Origin: Pararhodobacter sp. CCB-MM2
GTDB lineage: Bacteria; Pseudomonadota; Alphaproteobacteria; Rhodobacterales; Rhodobacteraceae
Assembly (NCBI RefSeq): GCF_001691415.1
Contig: NZ_LRRR01000001.1
Span: 434,001 to 498,000, forward strand
Length of the DNA stretch: 64,000 bases
Reading direction: 5' to 3'
In this document: piece by piece, positions 9,001 through 18,592 of the stretch
Numbering within the stretch: the stretch's first letter is position 1
How the letters are laid out: the number at the start of each line of letters is the position of its first letter
The notes under the pieces: generated by a model
The model's database searches: none
What the model saw: only the letters and a program-made list of their open reading frames with translations
What the model was told of the DNA's origin: nothing
Translations under genes and position numbers: made by a program

Positions 9001-9522
9001 ATGATCAACACCCTGCCCGCCTTTCTTCCCGCCCTTGCTCTGGCCCTCGCCCTGCCGCTGGCCCCGGCCGTCGCCCAATCGGCCCCCGGCGGCAACGATG
9101 CGGTGCCCGAGGACAGCTGCCCCGTCCTGTTCCACTGGTGGGTGACCAACGCCCCCGAAGCGGGACCCGAGCGTGACCGCCTGAACTCCCTGATCGGCAG
9201 CCTCGGCGCCCTGCCCGATTACAACCCGCCCGAGCCCGCCGCCTGCGCCGGGATGCTGCAGACCATCGCCTTCGAGGGCTTCGACCTCGGCGACCCCACG
9301 CTGCACGCGGTACAGGGGCTGGCGCCCAGCTGCGAGGCCGTGCTGCCCTATGTCCAGACCCGCGCCGGCAGCCTGCCCGAAGCCCTGCGCGCCCGTGTCG
9401 ACGGGGTCATGGACATGGTGCAATTGCCGATGGAGGGCAGCTCGTCAGACCCCCTCGCCTGCGCGATCTTGCATGCCACGCTGGTCCGGGGCGACATGAT
9501 CACACTGATGGGCGCGCCTTGA
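9001..9522 (+). CDS. Secreted/periplasmic protein of unknown function
   Basis: 173 residues with a clear Sec signal peptide (hydrophobic residues about 5-22, cleavage after APAVAQ). The mature part has five cysteines (about residues 40, 82, 111, 153 and nearby) that could form disulfides in the periplasm. I do not recognise a family. It lies 51 bp upstream of pth and could be co-transcribed, though pth has its own spacing. No lipobox is present. Confidence 0.7.
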   Translation: MINTLPAFLPALALALALPLAPAVAQSAPGGNDAVPEDSCPVLFHWWVTNAPEAGPERDRLNSLIGSLGALPDYNPPEPAACAGMLQTIAFEGFDLGDPTLHAVQGLAPSCEAVLPYVQTRAGSLPEALRARVDGVMDMVQLPMEGSSSDPLACAILHATLVRGDMITLMGAP

Positions 9523-9573
9523 GGCCGTTTCGGCTGATGGACAGCCCCCGACGCCCGCGCTAGAACCCGGGCC

Positions 9574-10260
9574 ATGAAACTCATCGTCGGCCTTGGCAAT
9601 TCGGGCGCGAAATACGCGCAGAACCGTCACAACATCGGCTTCATGGCCGTGGATCGCATCGCCGAGGACCACGGCTTCAGCCCGTGGAAATCGCGCTTCT
9701 CTGCGCAGGTGTCCGAGGGGCGGCTGGGTGGCGACAAGGCTATGCTGATGAAGCCGCAGACCTTCATGAACCGCTCGGGGCAATCCGTGGGCGAGGCGAT
9801 GCGCTATCTGAAGCTGGAACCCGCCGACGTGATCGTCCTGCATGACGAGCTGGACCTCGCGCCGGGCAAGCTGCGGCTGAAGCAGGGAGGCGGGCATGCG
9901 GGCCACAACGGGTTGCGCTCGATCCATCAGCATATCGGCGAGGCTTACGGGCGCGTCCGTCTCGGCATCGGCCATCCCGGTCACAAGGACGCTGTCGCGG
10001 GCTATGTGCTGCATGATTTCGCGAAGGCCGACGAGGACTGGCTCGACGACCTGATGCGCGGGATCTCGGACGGGGCGAACTACCTCGCGGCGGGCGATGG
10101 CGCCAAGTTCCAGAGCGCCGTCGCCGCCCGCACTGCCCCCGCGCGCAACGCCGGGCGTGAGGCGCCCGCGAAGACCGAAGCCCCCAAACCCACAGCACCT
10201 GCAGCCCCCGTCGAGGACAACCGCAGCCCGCTGCAAAAGCTCGCCGACAAGTTCCGCTGA
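9574..10260 (+). CDS. pth: Peptidyl-tRNA hydrolase
   Basis: Releases tRNA from peptidyl-tRNA dropped from the ribosome. The family catalytic residues are all visible: Asn9 in GLGNSG, His19 in NRHNIGF, Asp91 in HDELDL and Asn112 in GHAGHNGLRS. The enzyme domain ends near residue 185; a 40-residue Ala/Pro/Lys-rich tail follows, ending in an amphipathic PLQKLADKFR. I have the impression such tails are common in this order, and it is not needed for the fold. 228 residues against about 190 for the E. coli enzyme. Confidence 0.97.
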   Translation: MKLIVGLGNSGAKYAQNRHNIGFMAVDRIAEDHGFSPWKSRFSAQVSEGRLGGDKAMLMKPQTFMNRSGQSVGEAMRYLKLEPADVIVLHDELDLAPGKLRLKQGGGHAGHNGLRSIHQHIGEAYGRVRLGIGHPGHKDAVAGYVLHDFAKADEDWLDDLMRGISDGANYLAAGDGAKFQSAVAARTAPARNAGREAPAKTEAPKPTAPAAPVEDNRSPLQKLADKFR

Positions 10261-10339
10261 GCGCGCGTCGCCGGGTCGCGCTTCCCTCTGCCCCGCAGCC
10301 CGTCTACAACCGGGTCCGAGGACCACACCGGAGCGAGCC

Positions 10340-11365
10340 ATGACCGATACCCTGCACCAGGCCTTCCGCGCCCAGGCCGAGGCCTGTGCCTTGCTGGGGT
10401 CGCCCTTCATGGCCCGGCTCTGCACGCTGCTGGCCGAGCGTCTTCAGCCCGACAGCCCTCTCACGCGCCGCCTGTTCGACTGGCAGGGCGACCTGACCCC
10501 GCGCGGCCACTCGGTGCCGTTGCGGCTGGCCGGTGCGCTGCATGCGCTGGTGTTGAAGGGCGATCCCCTCGCCGCCGTCTATCCGCCGCAGGACGTGGAT
10601 GACGACACCCTTTGGCACGCTGTCACGGACGCGATGACGCGTGAGGCCGGTTTCATCGACCGCTTCCTCGACTCGGCCCCGCAGACCAACGAGGTCCGTC
10701 GCTCCGCCGTGCTGATCGCCGCCGGGCATTGGCTGGCCGAACGTTTCACCCTGCCCTTTGCCTTCTCCGAACTCGGCGCCAGCGCCGGGCTCAATCTGAA
10801 CTGGGACCGCTTCGCCCTTCAGGTCGGCGAGACCCGCCTTGGCCCCCAGCACGCCGCCCTGACCCTGACGCCCGAGTGGAAAGGCGCCCTGCCCTTTGCC
10901 GCCGATATCACCGTCGCTGACCGCGCCGGCGTCGACCTGAACCCGATCGACGTCACCGACCCCGACCAACGGCTGCGCCTTCTGGCCTATCTCTGGGCCG
11001 ACCAACCGCACCGCATCGACCTGACCGAGGCCGCCATCGCCGCCCGCCCGCCGCTGCCCGCCAAGGCCGACGCCATCGACTGGCTGGAATCCCGCCTCGC
11101 GCCGAAACCCGGCCAGATCCACCTCATCTGGTCCACCGTCGCCTGGCAATATTTCCCGCCCGAGGCACAGGCCCGCGGCACCGCCCTGATCGAGGCCGCC
11201 GGCCAGCGCGCCACGCCCGACGCCCCCCTCGCCTGGCTCAGTTACGAGACCGACGGCGGCCATCCCGGCGCCGCGCTGACCCTGCGCCTCTGGCCCGGCA
11301 ACGAAACCATCGATCTCGGCCGCGCCGATTTCCACGGCCGCTGGATCGACTGGCGGGCGCCCTGA
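10340..11365 (+). CDS. DUF2332 family protein
   Basis: 341-residue cytoplasmic protein of the DUF2332 family, which is uncharacterised. The family core FSELGASAGLNLNWDRF near residues 136-152 looks like a degenerate SAM-binding motif I, and WADQPHR is another conserved block. A methyltransferase-like fold is suggested but no activity is known. ATG at 10340 follows GGAGCGAGCC. It sits 79 bp after pth and 52 bp before hemF. Confidence 0.87.
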   Translation: MTDTLHQAFRAQAEACALLGSPFMARLCTLLAERLQPDSPLTRRLFDWQGDLTPRGHSVPLRLAGALHALVLKGDPLAAVYPPQDVDDDTLWHAVTDAMTREAGFIDRFLDSAPQTNEVRRSAVLIAAGHWLAERFTLPFAFSELGASAGLNLNWDRFALQVGETRLGPQHAALTLTPEWKGALPFAADITVADRAGVDLNPIDVTDPDQRLRLLAYLWADQPHRIDLTEAAIAARPPLPAKADAIDWLESRLAPKPGQIHLIWSTVAWQYFPPEAQARGTALIEAAGQRATPDAPLAWLSYETDGGHPGAALTLRLWPGNETIDLGRADFHGRWIDWRAP

Positions 11366-11367
11366 CT

Positions 11368-11394
11368 TTCATTCTGCTCCAAATACGCCTCTTT
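11368..11394 (-). repeat. Degenerate core of the intergenic repeat, copy D
   Basis: Read on the minus strand it gives GAGGCGTATTTGGAGCAGAA then TGAAAG, close to the core GAGGATATTTnGGAGYAAAGATGA found at 2849, 59543 and 59612. It begins 3 bp after the DUF2332 stop codon. Similarity is partial, so it may be chance or a decayed copy. Confidence 0.45.
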
Positions 11395-11417
11395 CGACCC
11401 CACCACCGGACCCGACC

Positions 11418-12299
11418 ATGACCGATTTCGAGACCCGCAAGACCCAAGCCGCCCAATGGTTCCGCAGTCTGCGCGACACCATCACCTCGGCCTTCGAGGC
11501 GCTCGAGGATACGACCGACAGCGACCTGCCCCCGGGCCGGTTCGAGGTCACCCCGACCGAGCGCGACGGCGGCGCGGGCGGCGGCGGGATCATGTCGGTG
11601 ATGCGCGGCGGGCGGCTCTTCGAGAAGGTCGGCGTCAACTGGTCCGCGGTCCACGGCACCCTCGGCGAGCGGGCGCAAAAGGCGATGGCCGCGCGGGGCG
11701 TGCCCGGCATGGCGGAAGACCCGCGCTTCTGGGCCTCGGGCATCAGCCTCGTCGCGCATATGCGCAACCCGCATTGCCCCGCCGTCCATATGAACACCCG
11801 CATGTTCTGGACCCCCGGCGCCTGGTGGTTCGGCGGCGGCGCGGACCTCAATCCCTGCCTCGAATACCCCGAGGACACCGCGCATTTCCACGCCGAGATG
11901 CAGCGCGCCTGCGACGCCCACGACCCGGCCTATTACAAGCGCTTCAAGGCCTGGGCGGATGAGTATTTCTACATCCCCCACCGGGGCCGCGCGCGGGGCG
12001 TGGGTGGCATCTTCTATGATGACCTCAACACCGGCGGGACGGAGCGCGACAGCTGGGAGCAGGATTTCGCCTTCACCCGCGCGGTGGGCGAGGCCTTCCT
12101 GCCCGCCTTCGCGCCGCTGTGCGAGAAGCGCCGCGGCAAGGATTGGACCGAGGTCGACCGCGAGGCGCAGCTCGTCCATCGCGGGCTCTATGCGGAATAC
12201 AACCTCGTCTATGACCGGGGCACGAAATTCGGGCTGGAGACGGGGCATGACGCCAATGCGGTGCTGATGAGCCTGCCGCCGCTGGCCAAGTGGATCTGA
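11418..12299 (+). CDS. hemF: Oxygen-dependent coproporphyrinogen III oxidase
   Basis: Converts coproporphyrinogen III to protoporphyrinogen IX using O2 in the cytosol, in heme (and, if present, chlorophyll) synthesis. 293 residues, normal for the family. Seen: [45 protein letters not shown] and [10 protein letters not shown], all signature blocks. It is the aerobic alternative to the radical-SAM HemN; no hemN is in this window. A strong hairpin follows, separating it from the convergent edd. Confidence 0.97.
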   Translation: MTDFETRKTQAAQWFRSLRDTITSAFEALEDTTDSDLPPGRFEVTPTERDGGAGGGGIMSVMRGGRLFEKVGVNWSAVHGTLGERAQKAMAARGVPGMAEDPRFWASGISLVAHMRNPHCPAVHMNTRMFWTPGAWWFGGGADLNPCLEYPEDTAHFHAEMQRACDAHDPAYYKRFKAWADEYFYIPHRGRARGVGGIFYDDLNTGGTERDSWEQDFAFTRAVGEAFLPAFAPLCEKRRGKDWTEVDREAQLVHRGLYAEYNLVYDRGTKFGLETGHDANAVLMSLPPLAKWI

Positions 12300-12307
12300 T
12301 CGAAAAC

Positions 12308-12335
12308 GGCGGCCGGGGGTCACCCGGCCGCCTTC
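12308..12335 (+). terminator. Terminator hairpin between hemF and edd
   Basis: Perfect 10-bp stem GGCGGCCGGG (12308-12317) with CCCGGCCGCC (12323-12332), loop GGTCA, then TTC. It probably works for both converging genes, although the T tract is short. Confidence 0.75.
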
Positions 12336-12360
12336 ACTCGGCACTCTACAACCGAGAAAC

Positions 12361-14166
<1,806 letters not shown>

Positions 14167-14432
14167 GGGGCTACCTCGTCTATCTGAGTTGCGCCGCGAC
14201 GCGGCGCGCCTTTGATGGATTGTTGCGCGGGATATACGCCGTTATCGCTAACACCGCAAGCGCCGCCGGGGGCAAAGCCCCGTTTCCTGCCCAAGTGTGA
14301 AGAGCCTTGCAGGAAATGCAACGCGGAAATGCGACCTTGTCTGTAGCGCAACGCTGCACTGCGGCGTATCGTGTTTACAGATCAACCGAACACGACGCCC
14401 CTAAAGACGCCCTGTGGCGAAGGATGAAAAAA

Positions 14433-14600
14433 ATGACCGCTCACACCGACAACCTCTTCGAAATCAAAGACCTCGACCTCGTGCAGATCGAACGTGAAGC
14501 CCGCGCGATGCAAGCCCGCGCTCTGGCCGACATGTTCTCGGCGCTGCGCCGCGGCATCGTCTCGTTGTTCTCGCGCGGCACCGAGGCCCGCACCGCCTGA
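14433..14600 (+). CDS. Small uncharacterised protein, 55 aa
   Basis: 55-residue basic, amphipathic peptide. The middle (about 16-45, VQIEREARAMQARALADMF then SALRRGIVSLF) is one long probable helix. AAGGA at 14420-14424 is spaced 8 bp from ATG 14433, which favours this start over ATG 14424 that overlaps the Shine-Dalgarno. It resembles short conserved peptides of Rhodobacterales with an acidic start and an E-A-R-x-x-R-A-x-A-x-M-F helix, but lacks the RRTRREL/LSDREL core of DUF1127. Two strong hairpins follow it. Confidence 0.7.
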   Translation: MTAHTDNLFEIKDLDLVQIEREARAMQARALADMFSALRRGIVSLFSRGTEARTA

Positions 14601-14608
14601 TCGGGTTT

Positions 14609-14674
14609 GAACCGGCCTGCGCCGGTTCCGTGACCCCGCCTCTTCGCCCCGTACCGGCCCTCCGGTGCGGGGCG
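14609..14674 (+). other. Twin hairpins downstream of the small gene
   Basis: First stem GAACCGGC/GCCGGTTC (14609-14616 with 14621-14628), perfect 8 bp, loop CTGC. Second stem of 13 bp with one G-T wobble, 14645-14657 with 14662-14674, loop CCCT. Neither is followed by a T tract, so they look more like stable 3' UTR structures than classical terminators. Confidence 0.6.
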
Positions 14675-14759
14675 ATGTCGTTCCCGCGCCTACGCGCTTT
14701 GCCCTTCCGCTGCGGGCGCGCGCCGGGTACAGAGGGCGCCAAGCCATCCGGATAGCGTC

Positions 14760-15965
14760 ATGACCTCTGTTCCCTTCAACCGTCCCGTCGTTCGCCTGCG
14801 CCCCAAGGCAGAAGCCCGTGCCGTGCGCCATGGCTTCCCTTGGGTCTATTCCGACGAACTGGTGCTCGACCGGCGCACCAACGCGCTGGAGCCCGGCGCG
14901 CTGGCCGTGCTGGAGGATGCCGAGCGGCGTGAGATGGGGCTGGTGACGGTCAATCCGAAGTCGAAGATCACCGCCCGGATGCTGGACCGCGACCCGCGCG
15001 CGGCGCTGGACCGCAGCTGGTTCGACGCGCGCCTGAGCCGCGCGCTGGCCCTGCGCGAGGCGCTCTATGACGCGCCCTATTACCGGCTGGTCCATGCCGA
15101 GGCCGATGGCTTCCCCGGCGTCGTCATCGACCGTTTCGGCGATGCGGCCGTCGTGCAGCCGAACGCCGCCTGGGCCGAGGCGCATCTTGAGACGCTGGTG
15201 GCATCGCTGCAGGCCGTGACGGGCGTGACAACGGTGGTCAAGAATGGCTCGGGCCGCGCGCGCAGCCTTGAGGGGCTGCCCGAGGAGACCGCGTTGCTGA
15301 CCGGCGCGTTGGACGGCCCCGTCCCCGTGCATATGAACGGCGCGATCTACATGGCGGACCTGATGGGCGGCCAGAAGACCGGTCTGTTCTACGACCAGCG
15401 CGACAACCACGCCTTCGCCGCCCGTTTCGCCAAGGGTGCACGGGTGCTCGACGTGTTCAGCCATGTCGGCGGCTTCGGCCTTGCCGCTTTGGCGGCGGGC
15501 GCTACGTCTGCAATGGCGGTCGATGGTTCGGAATCCGCGCTGGATCTGGCCGAAGCCGGGGCCAAGGCGATGGGCGCCGCCGATCGGTTCGAGGCACGCC
15601 AATCGGACGCCTTCGAGGCGCTGGAACTGCTGAATACCGAGAACGCCCGCTTCGAGCTGGTGATCTGCGACCCGCCTGCCTTCGCACCGCACAAGGGCGC
15701 TCTGGACGCCGGCCTGCGCGCCTATGAGCGCATCGCCCGCATGGCGGCACCGCTGGTCGCGCCGGGTGGCTATCTGGTGCTCTGCTCGTGCTCGCACGCG
15801 GCCGATCTGGCGCAATTCCGTGCCTCCTGCACCCGTGGCATCGGCAAGGGCCGCCGCGCGGGTCAGCTGATCCACACCGGTTTCGCCGGGCCGGATCACC
15901 CCATGCTGCCGCAACTGGCCGAGAGTGGTTACTTGAAGGCCCTGACCTATCGCCTTGATGGCTAA
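14760..15965 (+). CDS. Class I rRNA (cytosine-C5)-type methyltransferase, RlmI-like
   Basis: 401 residues: N-terminal PUA-like domain (about 10-75, with HGFPWVYSDELV), a central EEHD-like domain and a C-terminal SAM-dependent Rossmann domain from about residue 215 (VLDVFSHVGGFGLAALAAGA is motif I; VICDPPAFAPHKG is motif IV; LCSCSHAA is near the RlmI catalytic Cys). E. coli RlmI makes m5C1962 in 23S rRNA; I infer a similar target. It overlaps the next gene by 8 bp. Confidence 0.88.
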   Translation: MTSVPFNRPVVRLRPKAEARAVRHGFPWVYSDELVLDRRTNALEPGALAVLEDAERREMGLVTVNPKSKITARMLDRDPRAALDRSWFDARLSRALALREALYDAPYYRLVHAEADGFPGVVIDRFGDAAVVQPNAAWAEAHLETLVASLQAVTGVTTVVKNGSGRARSLEGLPEETALLTGALDGPVPVHMNGAIYMADLMGGQKTGLFYDQRDNHAFAARFAKGARVLDVFSHVGGFGLAALAAGATSAMAVDGSESALDLAEAGAKAMGAADRFEARQSDAFEALELLNTENARFELVICDPPAFAPHKGALDAGLRAYERIARMAAPLVAPGGYLVLCSCSHAADLAQFRASCTRGIGKGRRAGQLIHTGFAGPDHPMLPQLAESGYLKALTYRLDG

Positions 15966-16473
15966 GGTTTTCCTCGACACCTGCGTGTTGTTTCCGCCGC
16001 TCTTGCGCAGCCTCTTGCTGGGGGTGGCGGATTCGGGCCTTTACGACCCTGTGTGGTCCGAAGGTGTCGAGGCCGAATGGCTTCACCTCAATCAGCGCAA
16101 GGGCGAGACGCCCATTGAGGGCAGCATCGCCCGGATGCGCCAGCGTTGGCCGGAGGGCGTAGCGCCGGCGGGCGAGCCGGAGTGGCTCGATCTGCCCGAT
16201 CCTGCAGACCGCCACATCCTTGCAGCTGCAATTGCTGCTGGAGCCTCGACGCTGTTAACCTTGAATCTGCGTGATTTTCCGCGACGCGCCCTCGCACCGC
16301 ACAGGATCACAGCGATTTCTCCTGACGATTTTATGATGATGCACTGGCTTGCCCAGCCCACCATCGTCGAGGCTGCGGTCGCGGGGGTCTGGCCCGATCT
16401 TACGGGAAGAACGCTTCGCAATGCCTTGAAAAAGGCTGATCTTCCGAGATTGGGGCGCGCACTGGAAAGCTGA
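15958..16473 (+). CDS. PIN-domain protein
   Basis: 171-residue protein with a PIN nuclease-like fold in the first 115 residues. The acidic cluster is seen: Asp7 in FLDTCVLF, Glu38/Glu40 in SEGVEAEW, Asp84 in DPADRHILAAA and Asp106 in TLNLRDF, which is the DxnE...DxxD...D arrangement of an active metal-dependent RNase. The C-terminal 55 residues are an extra helical part. Its ATG lies 8 bp before the methyltransferase stop, so translation is coupled. No antitoxin-sized gene flanks it, which argues against a VapC toxin and for a housekeeping or RNA-processing role. Confidence 0.82.
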   Translation: MAKVFLDTCVLFPPLLRSLLLGVADSGLYDPVWSEGVEAEWLHLNQRKGETPIEGSIARMRQRWPEGVAPAGEPEWLDLPDPADRHILAAAIAAGASTLLTLNLRDFPRRALAPHRITAISPDDFMMMHWLAQPTIVEAAVAGVWPDLTGRTLRNALKKADLPRLGRALES

Positions 16474-16802
16474 CGCACCGCAAGTGAACCAGCCCAACAC
16501 GCGGCCTCAATCGGTGGCGCGTCAGAGTTAACATTGGGCGCAAATCGGCCGCTATCCCTTTGAGACCCCGTTTGCCCGCCTTGACCCCTTTATCCTCGCA
16601 TGGTCCCTATGGCGCATGCGACAGATTTTCGCCCTGAAACCAGCCAGAACAGCGTCGACGCTGGGTCCGAGGACCGCCGGATGGCGGGCCGCGTCTCGCC
16701 GAAGCGCGCGGCTTTGGTTAACGGGTTTTGGCCGCGTAGCGCTATTTTCGGCGCAGCCTTTCGGGCGTCTGCCCATGATGTTCCGCGATAGATGAGGCTT
16801 CG
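16474..16802 (+). other. 329-bp intergenic region
   Basis: An imperfect inverted repeat (CTGACGCACCG at 16470-16480 with CGGTGGCGCGTCAG at 16512-16525) overlaps the PIN stop codon and may end that transcript. The rest shows no tRNA, no clear promoter hexamers and no convincing gene. A 63-codon frame at 16600-16791 has no ribosome binding site or recognisable sequence. Confidence 0.5.
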
Positions 16803-17801
16803 ATGACCCAGATGCGCGCCCTGTGCTACGACAAGACCGGACCGGCCCAAGAGGTCCTGTCCCTGCGCGATCTCCCTGTCCCCGAACTTGGGCCGGGAGA
16901 TGTGCTGGTGCGCGTGGCGATCTCGGGCGCCAACCCGTCGGACGCGAAGACACGGGCCGGTGCGCGCGCACCAATCCCCTTCCCACTGGTCATCCCCAAT
17001 TCCGATGGCGCTGGCCAGATCGAAGCCGTGGGCGAGGACATCGACCCGGCGCGGATCGGGCAACGCGTCTGGCTGTGGAACGCCGCCTGGCAGCGCCCCT
17101 TCGGCACGGCCGCCGAGTTCGTGGCGCTTCCGGCCGCGCAGGCGGTTCCGCTGCCCGACGCCGCCAGCTATGCCGACGGCGCCTGTCTGGGCATCCCCGC
17201 GATCACCGCCCATCGCGCCTTGTTCGCGGACGGCCCGATTGAGGGGCAAACGGTCTTGGTCACGGGCGGCGCGGGTTCGGTCGGCTCCTACGCCGTGCAG
17301 ATGGCCCGTCTGGGCGGCGCGGCGAAGGTCATCGCCACGGCCTCGCCGGCCAAGGTGGACCATGCGCGGCTGATGGGCGCCGATGCCGTCGTCGATTACC
17401 GGGCCGAGGATGCCGCGCTGCAGATCCGCGCAGCCGCCGGCGGCGGGATCGACCGGATCGTCGAGGTGGAGTTCGGGCAGAACCTGCCGATCACGCAGGC
17501 GGTCCTGAACCCGCATGGGGTCATTGCCACCTATGGCTCGATGGCCGATCCCGAACCGCGCCTGCCGTTCTACCCGATGATGTTCGCCAGCCAGACGCTG
17601 CGGATGATCCTCGCCTACACCCTGCCGAAACAGGCGCGGGCCGAGGCGATTACCGATATCAACCGCTGGCTGGCCTTGGGCGCGCTGAAGCATACCGTCG
17701 CCCTGCAGGTTCCGCTGGCCGATGGCTGGCAGGCCCACGCCGCCTGCGAGACCAACACCCGGATCGGCACCGCGCTGATCGAGGTGGCGGCGGATGCCTG
17801 A
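16803..17801 (+). CDS. Zinc-free MDR-family quinone oxidoreductase-like protein
   Basis: 332-residue medium-chain reductase of the NADPH:quinone oxidoreductase (zeta-crystallin) group. Seen: GANPSDAKTRAG in the GroES-like N-terminal domain (zinc ligand positions replaced, no structural zinc cysteine cluster), then a Rossmann domain with VLVTGGAGSVGSYAVQMA (the nucleotide-binding loop) and VVDYRAED. It would reduce quinones or related carbonyls with NADPH; the true substrate is unknown. It overlaps the following secreted-lyase-like gene by 8 bp (ATGCCTGA). Confidence 0.88.
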   Translation: MTQMRALCYDKTGPAQEVLSLRDLPVPELGPGDVLVRVAISGANPSDAKTRAGARAPIPFPLVIPNSDGAGQIEAVGEDIDPARIGQRVWLWNAAWQRPFGTAAEFVALPAAQAVPLPDAASYADGACLGIPAITAHRALFADGPIEGQTVLVTGGAGSVGSYAVQMARLGGAAKVIATASPAKVDHARLMGADAVVDYRAEDAALQIRAAAGGGIDRIVEVEFGQNLPITQAVLNPHGVIATYGSMADPEPRLPFYPMMFASQTLRMILAYTLPKQARAEAITDINRWLALGALKHTVALQVPLADGWQAHAACETNTRIGTALIEVAADA

Positions 17802-18573
17802 ACGCGCCCTCAAGGCAGTTGCGGTGGCATCGCTGCTGGCCGCGACAAGCCTGCCTTCGCCCGGAATCGCGCAGCGATTGGAAGGGGCACGCAGCCTGTC
17901 CGAGACCGACTGGGGCTACACCATCGTCGACACCCCCGTCGCCGCCGGGTTCGAGGCGCAGCGGTTCGAGGTTCGGCCCGGCGATTGCGCGGCGGGATCG
18001 ACCTGGGATGATTGCGCCACGGACCGGGAGCGCAGCGAATTCCGTCCCCGCGCACGCTGGGAGCCGGGCGCCGATCTTTGGATCGGCTTCGCGCTTTTGC
18101 TGCCCGAGGATTTCGCCTCGTCCGAGGCCGTCAACACCACCCTGCTTCAGATCCACCAGCAAGGCGGGCCGATCCGGACGGCGGATGGCGGTCAGGTCTC
18201 GCGCCCGCCCGTGATGCAGATCGAGGCGCGGGGCGAAAGATTGCGGCTCACGGTGCATATCGCCGGGGCGGACAACATCCATCATGACCTCGGGCCGCTG
18301 TCGGCGTTGCGGGGCGATTGGCGCCGGATGGTCGTGCACTTCGACAGCGCCCAGCCGCGCCTGCAGATCTGGATCAATGACGAGGCCGTGGCCGACATCA
18401 CCGACTGGCCTCTGCCGGACCCTGAGTTCTTCTACCTGAAATACGGCCTCTACCGCAGCTTCGTCAGCCGGCACGAGGGGCCGATGCCCACGCAAGTCGC
18501 CTATTTCGACGAGATGCGGCTGGGCACCAGCGCGGCCGAGGTGCGTCCCGACCCCGCGCGTCCGGTGGATTAA
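17794..18573 (+). CDS. Secreted heparin-lyase-I-like polysaccharide lyase family protein
   Basis: 259 residues with an N-terminal signal peptide (about 1-26, ending SPGIAQ) and a beta-jelly-roll-like body typical of the Polysacc_lyase (heparin lyase I-like) family: ERSEFRPRARWEPGADLWIGF, LLQIHQQGGP, WRRMVVHFDSAQPRLQIWINDE and FFYLKYGLYRS. The Q-x-H and K-Y-G-L-Y blocks are the usual active-site neighbourhood. Substrate is unknown; an acidic glycan is likely. It is translationally coupled to the oxidoreductase, an odd pairing of a cytosolic and an exported protein. Confidence 0.8.
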   Translation: MPERALKAVAVASLLAATSLPSPGIAQRLEGARSLSETDWGYTIVDTPVAAGFEAQRFEVRPGDCAAGSTWDDCATDRERSEFRPRARWEPGADLWIGFALLLPEDFASSEAVNTTLLQIHQQGGPIRTADGGQVSRPPVMQIEARGERLRLTVHIAGADNIHHDLGPLSALRGDWRRMVVHFDSAQPRLQIWINDEAVADITDWPLPDPEFFYLKYGLYRSFVSRHEGPMPTQVAYFDEMRLGTSAAEVRPDPARPVD

Positions 18574-18592
18574 GCCGGGTGGAGTAAGCCGG

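Noticed and set aside
15958..16473. VapC toxin of a VapBC pair
   Set aside because: No antitoxin-sized gene on either side; the gene is coupled to a housekeeping methyltransferase instead.
16600..16791. 63-codon frame in the gap before the MDR oxidoreductase
   Set aside because: No Shine-Dalgarno, no recognisable family, and composition typical of non-coding DNA here.
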